DNA from: a bacterium
Lineage (GTDB): Bacteria > SZUA-79 > Acidulodesulfobacterales > Acidulodesulfobacteraceae
NCBI GenBank assembly: GCA_021818985.1
Contig: JAKASO010000005.1
Coordinates: 1 to 64,000 of the forward strand
Direction of reading: 5' to 3'
DNA: 64,000 nucleotides
Of this stretch, positions 55,495 to 64,000 are shown piece by piece. Below the pieces are notes generated by a model. That model saw only the letters and a list, made by a program, of their open reading frames with translations, did not search any database and had not been told where the DNA came from. Every line of letters starts with the position of its first letter. Within the stretch, counting starts at the first letter, position 1. Position numbers and translations under genes: made by a program.

Positions 55495-58245
55495 TTAAAA
55501 ACCGCCAAAACCCGTACCAAGGCTAAATTGAATCCTCGTTGGACTGTTGCCGTTTATCGGGGTTCCAAGTATCTTTCCGTAGGTGATCTCGATAGGTCCA
55601 AATGGGGAATACCAGTTAAACCCGATCCCTGCAGCCTGAACAAGACCCAATGGATTTACCGGTTGCGATGTTGCCCAATCGTTGCCGGCATTCCACCACA
55701 AGAACCCGTAAAAATGCATTTTTTTAACGATAGGGATAAGATATTTAGCCATGACGGTAAATATCCTCGTGCCCCCGTAAAGAAGGCCGTTCTCGGACGG
55801 ACCAACGCTGTCATACATAAATCCTAAAAGCGGATAGGTGTTCATGATGCCGCCTACAAAGAAACGCTGGTATATAGGAAGAGGGACGCCCGACCTTGTA
55901 GGCGTTACATAACCAGCTTGAGCGCCGAACACAAGCGATGTTTCCCACCATAAAGGTATATAATGGCTTTCCTGGACAACTATCCTGAGAAAATCATCGT
56001 TTCCACCGATCGGATAACCGGCATAGCTTACTCTGAAACTTGCGTTATCGCCAGATGTCGGAAAGATTGGATTATTAAGGGTGTTATAAACTGTCGTTAA
56101 GGAAACCTCGCTGGTTAAAATTTTTCCCTGAGTTATCAGAGGATTTAACTGAATAAGTCCGGGAATCACCACGGAAGTATCCTGCTCAAACAAATATCTT
56201 ACAAACTCGGTAAGCACATTTTTATAAAGAGGAAAACCGACGGTAACGGAAGCTCCGACCGACCTGTAGGCAAATTCATAATAAAGGGCGTTAAAAGTAT
56301 CATAGATGGATAGGCCTAATGATACAGGCTTGCCAAAAAGGGACGGCTGAAAAATATTAAGACTGTAAGACTGGTAAGGACCGCCTACCTGTATGTTTAA
56401 AGAGGCTGAAATACCGGTGCCGAAAAGGTTAGCCTCCGAAATAGACGTTATTGCCATAAAGCGTGTTGCCGTACTGTAGCCGCCGCCTATTGTAAATTTA
56501 CCCGTATTTTTTTCTTCAACATGAACCTTTACATTCAGTATATTTTTACCGGGAACTTTTTCGGTCGTTATTGTAACATGCTTAAAATACTTTAGATTTT
56601 TAAGATTTTGCCGGGATGCTTTAATAAGCTTCGGATTGTATTTTTCCCCGGGGCGTAATACGAGCGCCCGCAACACGACATAACTATATGTTAACGTATT
56701 ACCGGTAATTGTTATCTTGCCAAATCTTGCGATTTTACCCTTATGCACAATGAGTTTTATAATGACAGAACTATTTTTTCTGTTAATTTTAATTACCGGC
56801 TGAACGCTTGCAAAAGCATAACCCTTGTATGTAAAGTATTTAGTGATGCCGATAATAGCTTTCTCGACCATCTTTCTGTTAAAAACATTGCCAGCTTTTA
56901 TCTTTAAAAGTTTAAAGACAGCTTTATATTCTTTGGACAGTTTGCTTAGATGTGTTATAATAAGCCGGACCTGGGAAATCCTGTATTGATGTCCCTGATG
57001 GATTCTTATAAGAACTGTTACGAATTTCTTATTTTTTGAGAAGATAATTTCCGGTTTTTTAACGGTTACATTCAAATATCCGTGATTGTAATAAAAACTC
57101 AAAAGCTTTATTATATCGCTATTTAGTCTTGCTTTTTTAAATTTTCCAGCGCCTGTAAGCCATGTAAACATGTTAACGGTTCCGATTCCGGTAACACCTT
57201 GAAGTTTAGACGAAGGAAAGGATGAGTTGCCTTTAAATTCAACTTTTTTTACCATTACAGGCGCGTTCTGGTTTATAAAAAAATGAAGACCTATATAATT
57301 TCCTGGAATTTTCTTTTTTACTAACTTTATTTTTGCGTTATAATACCCCTCGGCAGAATAGATAAACCTTAAGATTTTTAATGCTTTAAAAGCCTTATAT
57401 GAACTGTATGGCGTTTCTTTTTTAACATTGATTATCTTTTTTATCTTTTTTATAGAAACCGAACCATTGCCCGTATATTTAATATATTTAATAAGCGGCC
57501 TTTCAGATACAATAAACGCAATAAGTAAGCCGTTAGATTCCTGTTTTACGTTGGCCATAACGTTTTTAAAATATCCGGTTTTGTATAAGCTTTGAATACT
57601 TTTATTTATCTTGCCGATCGAATATTTCTCCCCTGACTTGATCTTAATCAGGTTTAAAATAAATCCGGTGCCCACCCTGATATTGCCTTTGACTTGAACG
57701 GCATATATCTTTTTAGTAACCGGAATGGACTTTTTTCGATGCTTAACGTAAAAATGCCTTGCTATGATACCAGCGGCCTTTCGGACCATAGAATAGATAT
57801 TTTTTTTAAGGGAACTTTTCCCCGTGCCTGTATATTCATAGGTTTTTGATCTATAAATATCTTCGATGTTTACCATCATAGCGTGCAATTCATACGAAGA
57901 CCCAAATCTTGATATGCTTCCGGTAATAATATAACTCGAATGATAGAGCTTCCCAAGTTTTTTTATTCTTTGTAAATTTATTTTTTTATTGAAATTAAAA
58001 TACGGTATCTTTTTAAGTTTAGTATAAGACAGAACAAAGTAAGGCTTACCGGAATGAATATATTTTTGAAAAGCCTTTTTTAAAGAAGTATTGATATTTT
58101 TAAGAGCGGGGGGTCCTTTTGGATAAAAAAAGGTGCTATATACGTTGGCATTATTTAAAGCCGCATAAACATTGACCGGGCTAAAAACAAAGCCGGTAAA
58201 GAACCAAATAACAAAAGAGAATAATAAAAATTTAAAAAGTTTCAT
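55495..58245 (-). CDS. bamA: Outer membrane protein assembly factor BamA with an extra N-terminal domain
   Basis: A signal peptide (about 1-28) is followed by an unusual domain (about 30-150). Five POTRA domains follow (about 165-580, starting IYAVQVKGNIRVGTG), then a 16-strand barrel ending in Phe with GIGFNWYSPFGPIEITYG. At 916 residues it exceeds the usual ~800. The extra segment, with YHSSYIITGSISRFGSSYEL, recalls CsgG/FlgO/LpoB-type periplasmic domains. BamA inserts outer-membrane proteins. Neighbours lolD and skp fit. Confidence 0.94.
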   Translation of the reverse strand: MKLFKFLLFSFVIWFFTGFVFSPVNVYAALNNANVYSTFFYPKGPPALKNINTSLKKAFQKYIHSGKPYFVLSYTKLKKIPYFNFNKKINLQRIKKLGKLYHSSYIITGSISRFGSSYELHAMMVNIEDIYRSKTYEYTGTGKSSLKKNIYSMVRKAAGIIARHFYVKHRKKSIPVTKKIYAVQVKGNIRVGTGFILNLIKIKSGEKYSIGKINKSIQSLYKTGYFKNVMANVKQESNGLLIAFIVSERPLIKYIKYTGNGSVSIKKIKKIINVKKETPYSSYKAFKALKILRFIYSAEGYYNAKIKLVKKKIPGNYIGLHFFINQNAPVMVKKVEFKGNSSFPSSKLQGVTGIGTVNMFTWLTGAGKFKKARLNSDIIKLLSFYYNHGYLNVTVKKPEIIFSKNKKFVTVLIRIHQGHQYRISQVRLIITHLSKLSKEYKAVFKLLKIKAGNVFNRKMVEKAIIGITKYFTYKGYAFASVQPVIKINRKNSSVIIKLIVHKGKIARFGKITITGNTLTYSYVVLRALVLRPGEKYNPKLIKASRQNLKNLKYFKHVTITTEKVPGKNILNVKVHVEEKNTGKFTIGGGYSTATRFMAITSISEANLFGTGISASLNIQVGGPYQSYSLNIFQPSLFGKPVSLGLSIYDTFNALYYEFAYRSVGASVTVGFPLYKNVLTEFVRYLFEQDTSVVIPGLIQLNPLITQGKILTSEVSLTTVYNTLNNPIFPTSGDNASFRVSYAGYPIGGNDDFLRIVVQESHYIPLWWETSLVFGAQAGYVTPTRSGVPLPIYQRFFVGGIMNTYPLLGFMYDSVGPSENGLLYGGTRIFTVMAKYLIPIVKKMHFYGFLWWNAGNDWATSQPVNPLGLVQAAGIGFNWYSPFGPIEITYGKILGTPINGNSPTRIQFSLGTGFGGF

Positions 58246-58353
58246 AATTTTCTAATCAAATTATTAAACAGCTAAATTATCAAATAAAATACTTTATGTC
58301 AATTTAATTCATGTCCCATTTCATATCCTTTAAATTATCCCTTAAATCTTGCG

Positions 58354-59079
58354 CTATGCTCCCTTGCCCGTCTTCCCTGATGGAGAGTTAAGGTCTTTTA
58401 TTACGCAGTTCGAAATGGTTATAGTATGATCCATCATGCCAGAAAAAGTTTTATCGTGAGTAACAATGACAAGTGTTTTCTTATATTTTTTATTCAGTTC
58501 AAGGATCAATTTATGTATATTTTCCGCCTGAAAAGGGTCTAAATTACCGGTCGGTTCATCCATAAGCATCACTGCCGGCGATGTTACAAGCGCCCTTGCA
58601 ATGGCGGTCCGCTGCTGTTCCCCTCCAGAAAGCATGTACGGCTTAAAATACAATCTATCCTGAAGCCCAAATTCGCATAAATACCCCTTTGCAATCTTCA
58701 GTGCCTCTTTATTTGCCATTCCCCTGATAAAAAGCGGCATAGCAACATTATCAATACATGTAAATTCATTTAAAAGATAATGAAATTGAAAGACGAAACC
58801 GATATTTTTATTGCGAAATTTTGAAAGTTTTTTGTCGTCCAACCCGTACACGTTAATATTTTCAAAGTATTCGACATTACCGGAATCGGGAGCCAAAAGG
58901 CACCCCATTATATGTAAGAGGGTGCTTTTCCCCGTCCCGGACTCCCCTGTTATCGCAACCGTCTGCCCGTATTTCACGTCAAAATCGGCATCTTTAAGTA
59001 TTACTACTGATTCATCACCAGTTTTGTAAATTTTGGTAACAGCCTTTAAAGATATTGCTTTATCGAAATCCTCACTCAT
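58354..59079 (-). CDS. lolD: Lipoprotein-releasing ABC transporter ATP-binding protein
   Basis: MacB/LolD-type ATPase with Walker [13 protein letters not shown], signature [15 protein letters not shown], Walker [13 protein letters not shown] and H-loop VTHD. It drives release of outer-membrane lipoproteins from the inner membrane. Its start overlaps the lolC/E stop by 8 bases. Length is 241 residues. Confidence 0.94.
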   Translation of the reverse strand: MSEDFDKAISLKAVTKIYKTGDESVVILKDADFDVKYGQTVAITGESGTGKSTLLHIMGCLLAPDSGNVEYFENINVYGLDDKKLSKFRNKNIGFVFQFHYLLNEFTCIDNVAMPLFIRGMANKEALKIAKGYLCEFGLQDRLYFKPYMLSGGEQQRTAIARALVTSPAVMLMDEPTGNLDPFQAENIHKLILELNKKYKKTLVIVTHDKTFSGMMDHTITISNCVIKDLNSPSGKTGKGA

Positions 59080-60292
59080 ACCTGATGCCCTCAGCAGGGT
59101 CTATTCTGCTTGCTTTATAGGCAGGGTATATTGTCGCTATAAAGCTTAAGAATAAAGCAGATACGCCTATCGCAATAAATTCGCCTATCGTCATCTTAAC
59201 CGGCAGGGCAGTAATATAATAAACGGATGAAGGCAGTTTGATTATATGATATGTCTCTTCAATATAACTTAATAAAAATCCCAGCAAAAGCCCCAAAGCG
59301 GTTCCGGCGAGTCCTATAATAAACCCCTGGATCATAAATATCTTCATTATATCGGCAGAGCTTGCGCCGATTGATTTTAATATGGCTATATCTTTTCTTT
59401 TTTCCATAACGACCATTATAAGCGTAGAAATAATACTAAATGCGGCAACCAAGACAATTAAAGAAAGTATAACAAACATCGTAAGTTTTTCTAATCTTAA
59501 GGCAGAAAAGAGGTTCCTGTTAAGCTGTTCCCAGCTTAAAGAATAAAAGTCCGAATTCAGTTTTTGATTGATTTTACCAGCAATTAATTTTGCTTTGCCT
59601 ATATTAAAAAGTTTAACTTCAAGCCCAGTTGCATCAGTTTTTGGCATATTAAGAAATTTCTGAGCATTTTTTAACGAAATAAAAGAAAAGGTCGAATCAT
59701 AAGAATACATCCCGCTGTTCATTATTCCGCAAACGACAAAGCTTTCAGATTTCGGAATAAATCCCATCGGGGTTATCTGCCCCTGCGGCGAAATAACATT
59801 AATATAATCGCCCACAGTAACCCCGAGCCTGCCTGCCAGCACCTTGCCAAGCACTATACCCGGATATTTTGCACTGTTTAACCCGCTTAAACTCCCTTTA
59901 ATTATATACTTTGACAGGTCAGTGGCCTTTACATTACTTTTTACGTTTATACCCCTTAAAACGCTTCCGAGGGAGGTTGCGCTTGAAGACAGCATAACAT
60001 CGGTATAAATAAAAGGGGTTACCTCCTTAACCCCTTTTATTTTGGATATGTTTTTTTCAATCTTTTTATAGTCTGTTACTACACCTTTGTAATTTAAAAC
60101 CACAACCTGAGATTGAACTCCTACTATTTTTTCTTCAAGCGCATGGTCAAAACCGTTCATAACGGAAATAACAACGATCAATGCCATTACGCCTATCACA
60201 ATTCCAAGTATCGAGATAAAACTTAAAAGAGATATAAAGGAATTGCCTTTAGGTTTTAAATAGTGGATAGCGACTTTGGTTTGAAATCCCAT
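59072..60292 (-). CDS. lolC: Lipoprotein-releasing ABC transporter permease (LolC/LolE type)
   Basis: The MacB-type topology is clear: one N-terminal helix (about 20-45), a large periplasmic domain (about 46-265) and three C-terminal helices (about 270-400). The N-terminus (AIHYLKPKGNSFISLLSFISILGIVIGVMALIVV) and the VMEKRKDIAILKSIGAS loop are typical. Only one permease gene is present, so the transporter may be a homodimer (LolF-like). The start overlaps the lysS stop by one base (TAATG). Confidence 0.93.
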   Translation of the reverse strand: MGFQTKVAIHYLKPKGNSFISLLSFISILGIVIGVMALIVVISVMNGFDHALEEKIVGVQSQVVVLNYKGVVTDYKKIEKNISKIKGVKEVTPFIYTDVMLSSSATSLGSVLRGINVKSNVKATDLSKYIIKGSLSGLNSAKYPGIVLGKVLAGRLGVTVGDYINVISPQGQITPMGFIPKSESFVVCGIMNSGMYSYDSTFSFISLKNAQKFLNMPKTDATGLEVKLFNIGKAKLIAGKINQKLNSDFYSLSWEQLNRNLFSALRLEKLTMFVILSLIVLVAAFSIISTLIMVVMEKRKDIAILKSIGASSADIMKIFMIQGFIIGLAGTALGLLLGFLLSYIEETYHIIKLPSSVYYITALPVKMTIGEFIAIGVSALFLSFIATIYPAYKASRIDPAEGIRYE

Positions 60293-61791
60293 TATTGTTT
60301 GACCGGCTTAAGTAAAGGAAATAAAATTACATCCCTTATCGAATATGAATTAGTCAAAAGCATAACAAGCCTGTCAATGCCTATGCCGCAGCCCGCTGCC
60401 GGAGGAAGTCCCTGTTTTAATGCTTCGATATAATCGGTATCCATCTCAGCCGGAAGACCTTCTTTTGATTTAATTTCAATTTGGGATATAAATCTTGATT
60501 CCTGATCAAATGGATCGTTCAATTCCGAAAAGGCATTGGCTATTTCCCTGCCCGCTACAAAAAATTCAAATCTATCGGCAATGCCGGGATCTTTGTCGTT
60601 TCTTCTTGCAAGAGGCGAACTTTCGACTGGGTAGTCCATTACAAAAGTCGGGTCCATTAGTTTGGATTCCACGGTTTCTTCAAATAATACCGTTAATAAT
60701 TCTCCGTAATTAATGTTATTTTCCACTTCAACGTTTAAAGACTTAAGGATACTGAATATTTTTTCCTTAGAATCTATATCTTCAGATTTAAAACCTGCTA
60801 TTTCATAAAGACTGTCTTTTAACTTGATTTTCTTAAATGGCGGCATAAAATTAATCGTCCCGTCAATATATTCTATTTCGAGCCTGCCTCCAACATGGAC
60901 GGCAAGAGCGGATATCATCTCTTCTATAAATTCCATCAGGTCTTTATAGTTTGCATAAGCCATATAAAATTCAAGCATTGTAAATTCCGGATTATGTTTT
61001 ATTGAAATGCCTTCGTTCCTGAAGTTCCTTCCAATTTCATATACCCTGTCAAATCCGCCGACAATAAGCCTTTTTAGATAGAGCTCCGGAGCAACCCTCA
61101 TATAAAGGTCAATATCAAGGGCGTTATGATGCGTTTTGAAAGGCCTTGCCGTCGCCCCGCCCGGAACGGTCTGCATAAGCGGAGTTTCAACCTCTAAAAA
61201 ATCCCTCGAATTCAGAAATGCCCTTATAAAATTAATTGTTTTCGTTCTTTTCCTAAATACATCCCTGACCTCGCTATTTGCTATAAGATCTATATGCCTC
61301 TTTCTAAATCTTATCTCTATATCTTTAAGTCCATGCCATTTTTCAGGCATAGGAAGAACCGATTTGGTCAAAAGGACAAAACGCTCGACCTTTATTGTAA
61401 GTTCATCCGTTCTGGTTCTGAACAGATATCCAGTTACGCCGCATATATCGCCGGCATCAATAAATTTGTTAAAAAGCTCAAAATCCTCATCAGGCACCAC
61501 TTTTTTTTGAATGTAGCACTGAATTTCTCCATATCCGTCGCGAAGCCTGAAGAATGCCGCCTTGCCAAAATTCCGGACAATAATAATCCTGCCGGCGGTA
61601 TTGGCTTCCAGTCTGTTTGCTTCAAGAAATTCCTTATCAACCACAGAATACTTGTCAAGTATGTCTTTAACGCTATCTTTTTTTATAAAATCATTATTAA
61701 AGGGGTTGATTCCTATTCCTTTGAGATTCTCGAGTTTTTCAACCCTGTTTTTTTCGATTAAAGTAAGTTCTTCTTCCATATTAGATACCAT
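60292..61791 (-). CDS. lysS: Lysyl-tRNA synthetase, class II
   Basis: An OB-fold anticodon domain (about 60-150) precedes the class II catalytic domain. This contains motif 2 (EIGRNFRNEGISIKHNPEFTMLEFY), FEFFVAGREIANAFSELNDP, and motif 3 (GCGIGIDRLVMLLTN). It charges tRNA-Lys. At 499 residues it is normal. It follows prfB by 12 bases, a common pairing in many bacteria. Confidence 0.97.
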   Translation of the reverse strand: MVSNMEEELTLIEKNRVEKLENLKGIGINPFNNDFIKKDSVKDILDKYSVVDKEFLEANRLEANTAGRIIIVRNFGKAAFFRLRDGYGEIQCYIQKKVVPDEDFELFNKFIDAGDICGVTGYLFRTRTDELTIKVERFVLLTKSVLPMPEKWHGLKDIEIRFRKRHIDLIANSEVRDVFRKRTKTINFIRAFLNSRDFLEVETPLMQTVPGGATARPFKTHHNALDIDLYMRVAPELYLKRLIVGGFDRVYEIGRNFRNEGISIKHNPEFTMLEFYMAYANYKDLMEFIEEMISALAVHVGGRLEIEYIDGTINFMPPFKKIKLKDSLYEIAGFKSEDIDSKEKIFSILKSLNVEVENNINYGELLTVLFEETVESKLMDPTFVMDYPVESSPLARRNDKDPGIADRFEFFVAGREIANAFSELNDPFDQESRFISQIEIKSKEGLPAEMDTDYIEALKQGLPPAAGCGIGIDRLVMLLTNSYSIRDVILFPLLKPVKQ

Positions 61792-61803
61792 ATTAGATAT
61801 TAT

Positions 61804-62938
61804 TTAAATATTATCTTTAGCTTGTATAAGATATGCGCTTATGAATTCATCTATCCCACCGTCAAATACGGCATCTGAATTGTATAAGGTAACGCCCGTC
61901 CTATGATCCTTAACGGCTCTGTTAGGATTAAGCACATAGGAGCGGATCTGGGAACCCCATGATATCTCTTTTTTTGTTTTTTGAATCCTGTTTTCCTCTT
62001 CCTCTTTCTTTTTTTTATAGTAATCGTAAAGCCTTGCCCTTAAAAGTTTATAGGCCGTATCTTTATTTTTATACTGAGATCTTTCATTCTGGCATGCTAC
62101 AACGATCCCCGTCGGGATATGCGTTAACCTGACTGCGGAATCCGTAGTATTGACATGCTGACCGCCTGCGCCGCTTGAACGGTATGTATCAATTTTAACG
62201 TCCTTTTCATCAATAACAACTTCGGCAGTATCTTCTATTTCAGGATATACGAAAACAGAGGCAAAGGACGTATGCCTTCTTTTATTTGCATCGAACGGCG
62301 ATATTCTCACTAACCTGTGAACCCCGGATTCAGCCTTGAGATAACCGTAAGCGTAATCGCCCGATACCGTAAAAGTTACACTTTTAACACCGGCTTCTTC
62401 ACCGGCGTTATAGGCGATTATATTTGCCTTGAATTTTTTATTATCAGCCCATCTTAAATACATTCTTAAAAGCATCGAGGCAAAATCCATAGACTCGGTT
62501 CCACCCGAGCCGGCATGTACTTCAACTATTGCATTTAATTTATCATCTTTGCCGGAAAGGGTCAATTCTATCTCTAATCTTGAAACCTCTTTGTCTAAAG
62601 GCAAAATATCCCTGCTTAAATCTAACAATATGCCTTCGTCGTTTTCGGCGGATGCAAGCTCAAACAGTCCTTTAAGATTTTTAAACCCGTCTTCTATTTT
62701 CTCAAAGGAATTTAATTTATTTTCTAAAGCCGACCTCTCTTTTAAGATAGCGGTGGAAAGGGACGGATTGTTGTAAAAATCTTCGCTTGAGGTTATGTTA
62801 TCAATATCCGTCAATCTGGACTTTATCTTTGAGACGTCAAAGCTTCCTCCGGATTCTGGATATTTTATCTTCTAATGCTTCAATGCCTTTACTTAAAGAA
62901 TAACTTAAACTGACCAACTCGTTCTGAGCTTCGCTCAT
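61804..62938 (-). CDS. prfB: Peptide chain release factor 2, with programmed +1 frameshift
   Basis: The zero frame starts at ATG 62938 and runs 33 codons (MSEAQNELVSLSYSLS...) to an in-frame TGA at 62839-62837. The +1 frame then continues for 344 codons to give about 377 residues. GGQ-motif (SSGAGGQHVNTTDSAVR) and the VHAGSGGTESMDFASMLLRMY stretch identify RF2. RF2 reads UGA and UAA, and shortage of RF2 allows the shift at its own UGA. It is not a broken gene. It follows the lnt stop side on the same strand by 34 bases. Confidence 0.96.
62836..62852 (-). promoter_or_regulatory. RF2 autoregulatory frameshift site
   Basis: On the minus strand the site reads CGGAGG-AAG-CTT-TGA-C. The Shine-Dalgarno-like GGAGG, 3-base spacer, slippery CTT, UGA and following C match the classic prfB element. 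Ribosomes shift +1 from CTT to TTT, then read GAC. Confidence 0.95.
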
Positions 62939-62972
62939 ACTTTAATAATTATCCTCCTTTGCATGAAAAATA

Positions 62973-64000
62973 TTATAAATCTTTAGATCCTTTTTTAAAA
63001 GCCTTATTTAATAGCAGATATAATATCGAAAGTAAAAAAACGCCGATAGCGGCATAAGCAAATATATTACCATATAAGGCAAAAAATGTCTTGCGGCCTA
63101 TTAATCTTATATTGCCTGTAATGAAAGTTCTCTTAAATATTTTTGTTTGTTCCAATATTTTTCCTGTCGGTGCAATTATTCCGCTAATTCCGGAATTACC
63201 GGCCCTCACAACATATCTGTCGTTTTCAACAGCCGAAAATACGGTCATGGACATATCTTGATAAGGCGCCGCCGTTCTGCCGTACCATGCATCGTCCGTA
63301 ATGCTGACATAAAAATTTGCCCCATCTTTCGAAAAATGCCTTACCAATGAATCAAAATAGGCTTCATAACATATCATCGAACCTGCTTTTAACCTGCCGC
63401 CTTTTAAGATTCTGAATTTTTTGCCGGGGGTAAAGTTCCCTACTCCGGCGCCTTTTAATATGTGGGCCAGAAAAGGAAACTGATGCCTTAAAGGTATATA
63501 TTCTCCGAAAGGAACAAGCTGGTGCTTATCATAATAAGAATACCCGCCGCTTCCGGTAAACATATAATCGCGGTTATAGTAGTGAGGCTTAGAGTTTATG
63601 AATCTTACCCCTATTGTTCCGAAAATAAGATCTATCCGGTTTTTTTTAACGAAATTCATAACTTTGTTCCAGTACTTGTAAGACAAAGACAATATAAAGG
63701 GCAGGGATGTTTCAGGCCATATTACCAACTTGGGATGTATGCTTAATGCCCTTTTAGTAAGCTTTAAATATATGCCGGTTGTTCTTTTCCTTGTCAATTT
63801 CCATTTCTGGAACATGCCGATATTACCCTGCACCATAACAACCTTAACAGGTTTTTTACGGCTTATCACAGCGGAAGTCCCGTAAATATTAAGGTACCCG
63901 TACGTCAAAACAGATATAAAAATAATGCAGATCGAAATAAGTTCGGCAAGAGCTTGTTTTTTTGATATCTTATCCGAAAAGATAAAATGAAAGATAACAT
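62973..64000 (-). CDS. lnt: Apolipoprotein N-acyltransferase, 5' part outside the window
   Basis: The frame remains open to the right edge (last visible codons are upstream of TTG 63908, through KKQALAELIS and a hydrophobic helix), so the N-terminal membrane part is cut off. The visible nitrilase domain has the triad region: Glu in IWPETSLPF, Lys in YDKHQLVPFGEYIP, and Cys in GSMICYEAYFDSLV. One C-terminal membrane helix follows. It adds the third acyl chain to lipoproteins, upstream of LolCD sorting encoded nearby. Confidence 0.93.
   Translation of the reverse strand, partial: VIFHFIFSDKISKKQALAELISICIIFISVLTYGYLNIYGTSAVISRKKPVKVVMVQGNIGMFQKWKLTRKRTTGIYLKLTKRALSIHPKLVIWPETSLPFILSLSYKYWNKVMNFVKKNRIDLIFGTIGVRFINSKPHYYNRDYMFTGSGGYSYYDKHQLVPFGEYIPLRHQFPFLAHILKGAGVGNFTPGKKFRILKGGRLKAGSMICYEAYFDSLVRHFSKDGANFYVSITDDAWYGRTAAPYQDMSMTVFSAVENDRYVVRAGNSGISGIIAPTGKILEQTKIFKRTFITGNIRLIGRKTFFALYGNIFAYAAIGVFLLSILYLLLNKAFKKGSKDL

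Noticed and set aside
62815-62938. prfB as a pseudogene with a 5' stop
   Set aside because: The stop is the programmed UGA within a complete frameshift signal, and both frames are conserved RF2 sequence.

Overview
The window is AT-rich chromosomal DNA from a Gram-negative bacterium. It carries BamA, Skp, LolCD, Lnt and most of the lipid A and Kdo pathway. Three gene orders match those usual in deltaproteobacterial (Desulfobacterota-like) genomes: prs-rplY-pth-ychF, rplU-rpmA-obgE-proB-proA-nadD-rsfS-gpmI, and the lnt-to-waaA envelope cluster. SpoVG beside ispE and a flavodiiron protein fit an anaerobic or microaerophilic member of that group. This placement rests on gene order and family recognition; no phylogeny was run. 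Nearly the whole window is core genome. There is no rRNA, no CRISPR array, no prophage and no intact insertion sequence.

Layout. 1-11.9 kb: small ankyrin protein, tRNA-Ser(UGA), hemW, divergent flavodiiron protein, a TIGR02757/DUF2400 protein, a DUF3857/transglutaminase-like secreted protein whose catalytic residues look lost, a two-gene ABC exporter, a membrane-anchored protein of unknown function, a glycosyltransferase and marC. 11.9-17 kb (minus strand): ychF, pth, rplY, a tnpB-like 3' remnant, prs, tRNA-Gln(UUG), spoVG, ispE. 17-31.2 kb (minus): one respiratory complex I operon, nuoA-B-C-D-[FAD fusion]-G-H-I-J-K-L-M-N. 31.4-33 kb: pepA. 33.4-47.4 kb (plus): rplU, rpmA, obgE, proB, proA, nadD, rsfS, a LapA/LapB-like TPR protein, gpmI, rluD-type synthase, pgeF, coaE, a degenerate GGDEF protein and rho. 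47.3-64 kb (minus): lnt (cut by the window edge), prfB with its programmed frameshift, lysS, lolC/E, lolD, bamA, skp, lpxD, fabZ, lpxA, lpxI, lpxB, msbA, waaA. This is close to a complete route for building, flipping and decorating the lipid A core and for sorting outer-membrane proteins and lipoproteins; lpxC, lpxH and lpxK are not in it.

The most notable observation is the complex I operon. The positions normally held by nuoE and nuoF are filled by one 636-residue protein. It keeps only the C-terminal 4Fe-4S domain of NuoF and fuses it to a GltD-like FAD/NAD(P)H module, so the usual FMN site is absent. Other points for a second look: a hairpin directly in front of nuoD, an FNR/CRP-family-like palindrome between hemW and the flavodiiron gene, the tnpB-like remnant behind prs, a strong hairpin swallowing the rsfS stop codon, an extra N-terminal domain on BamA, a GGDEF domain without its signature beside rho, and direct repeats before proB.
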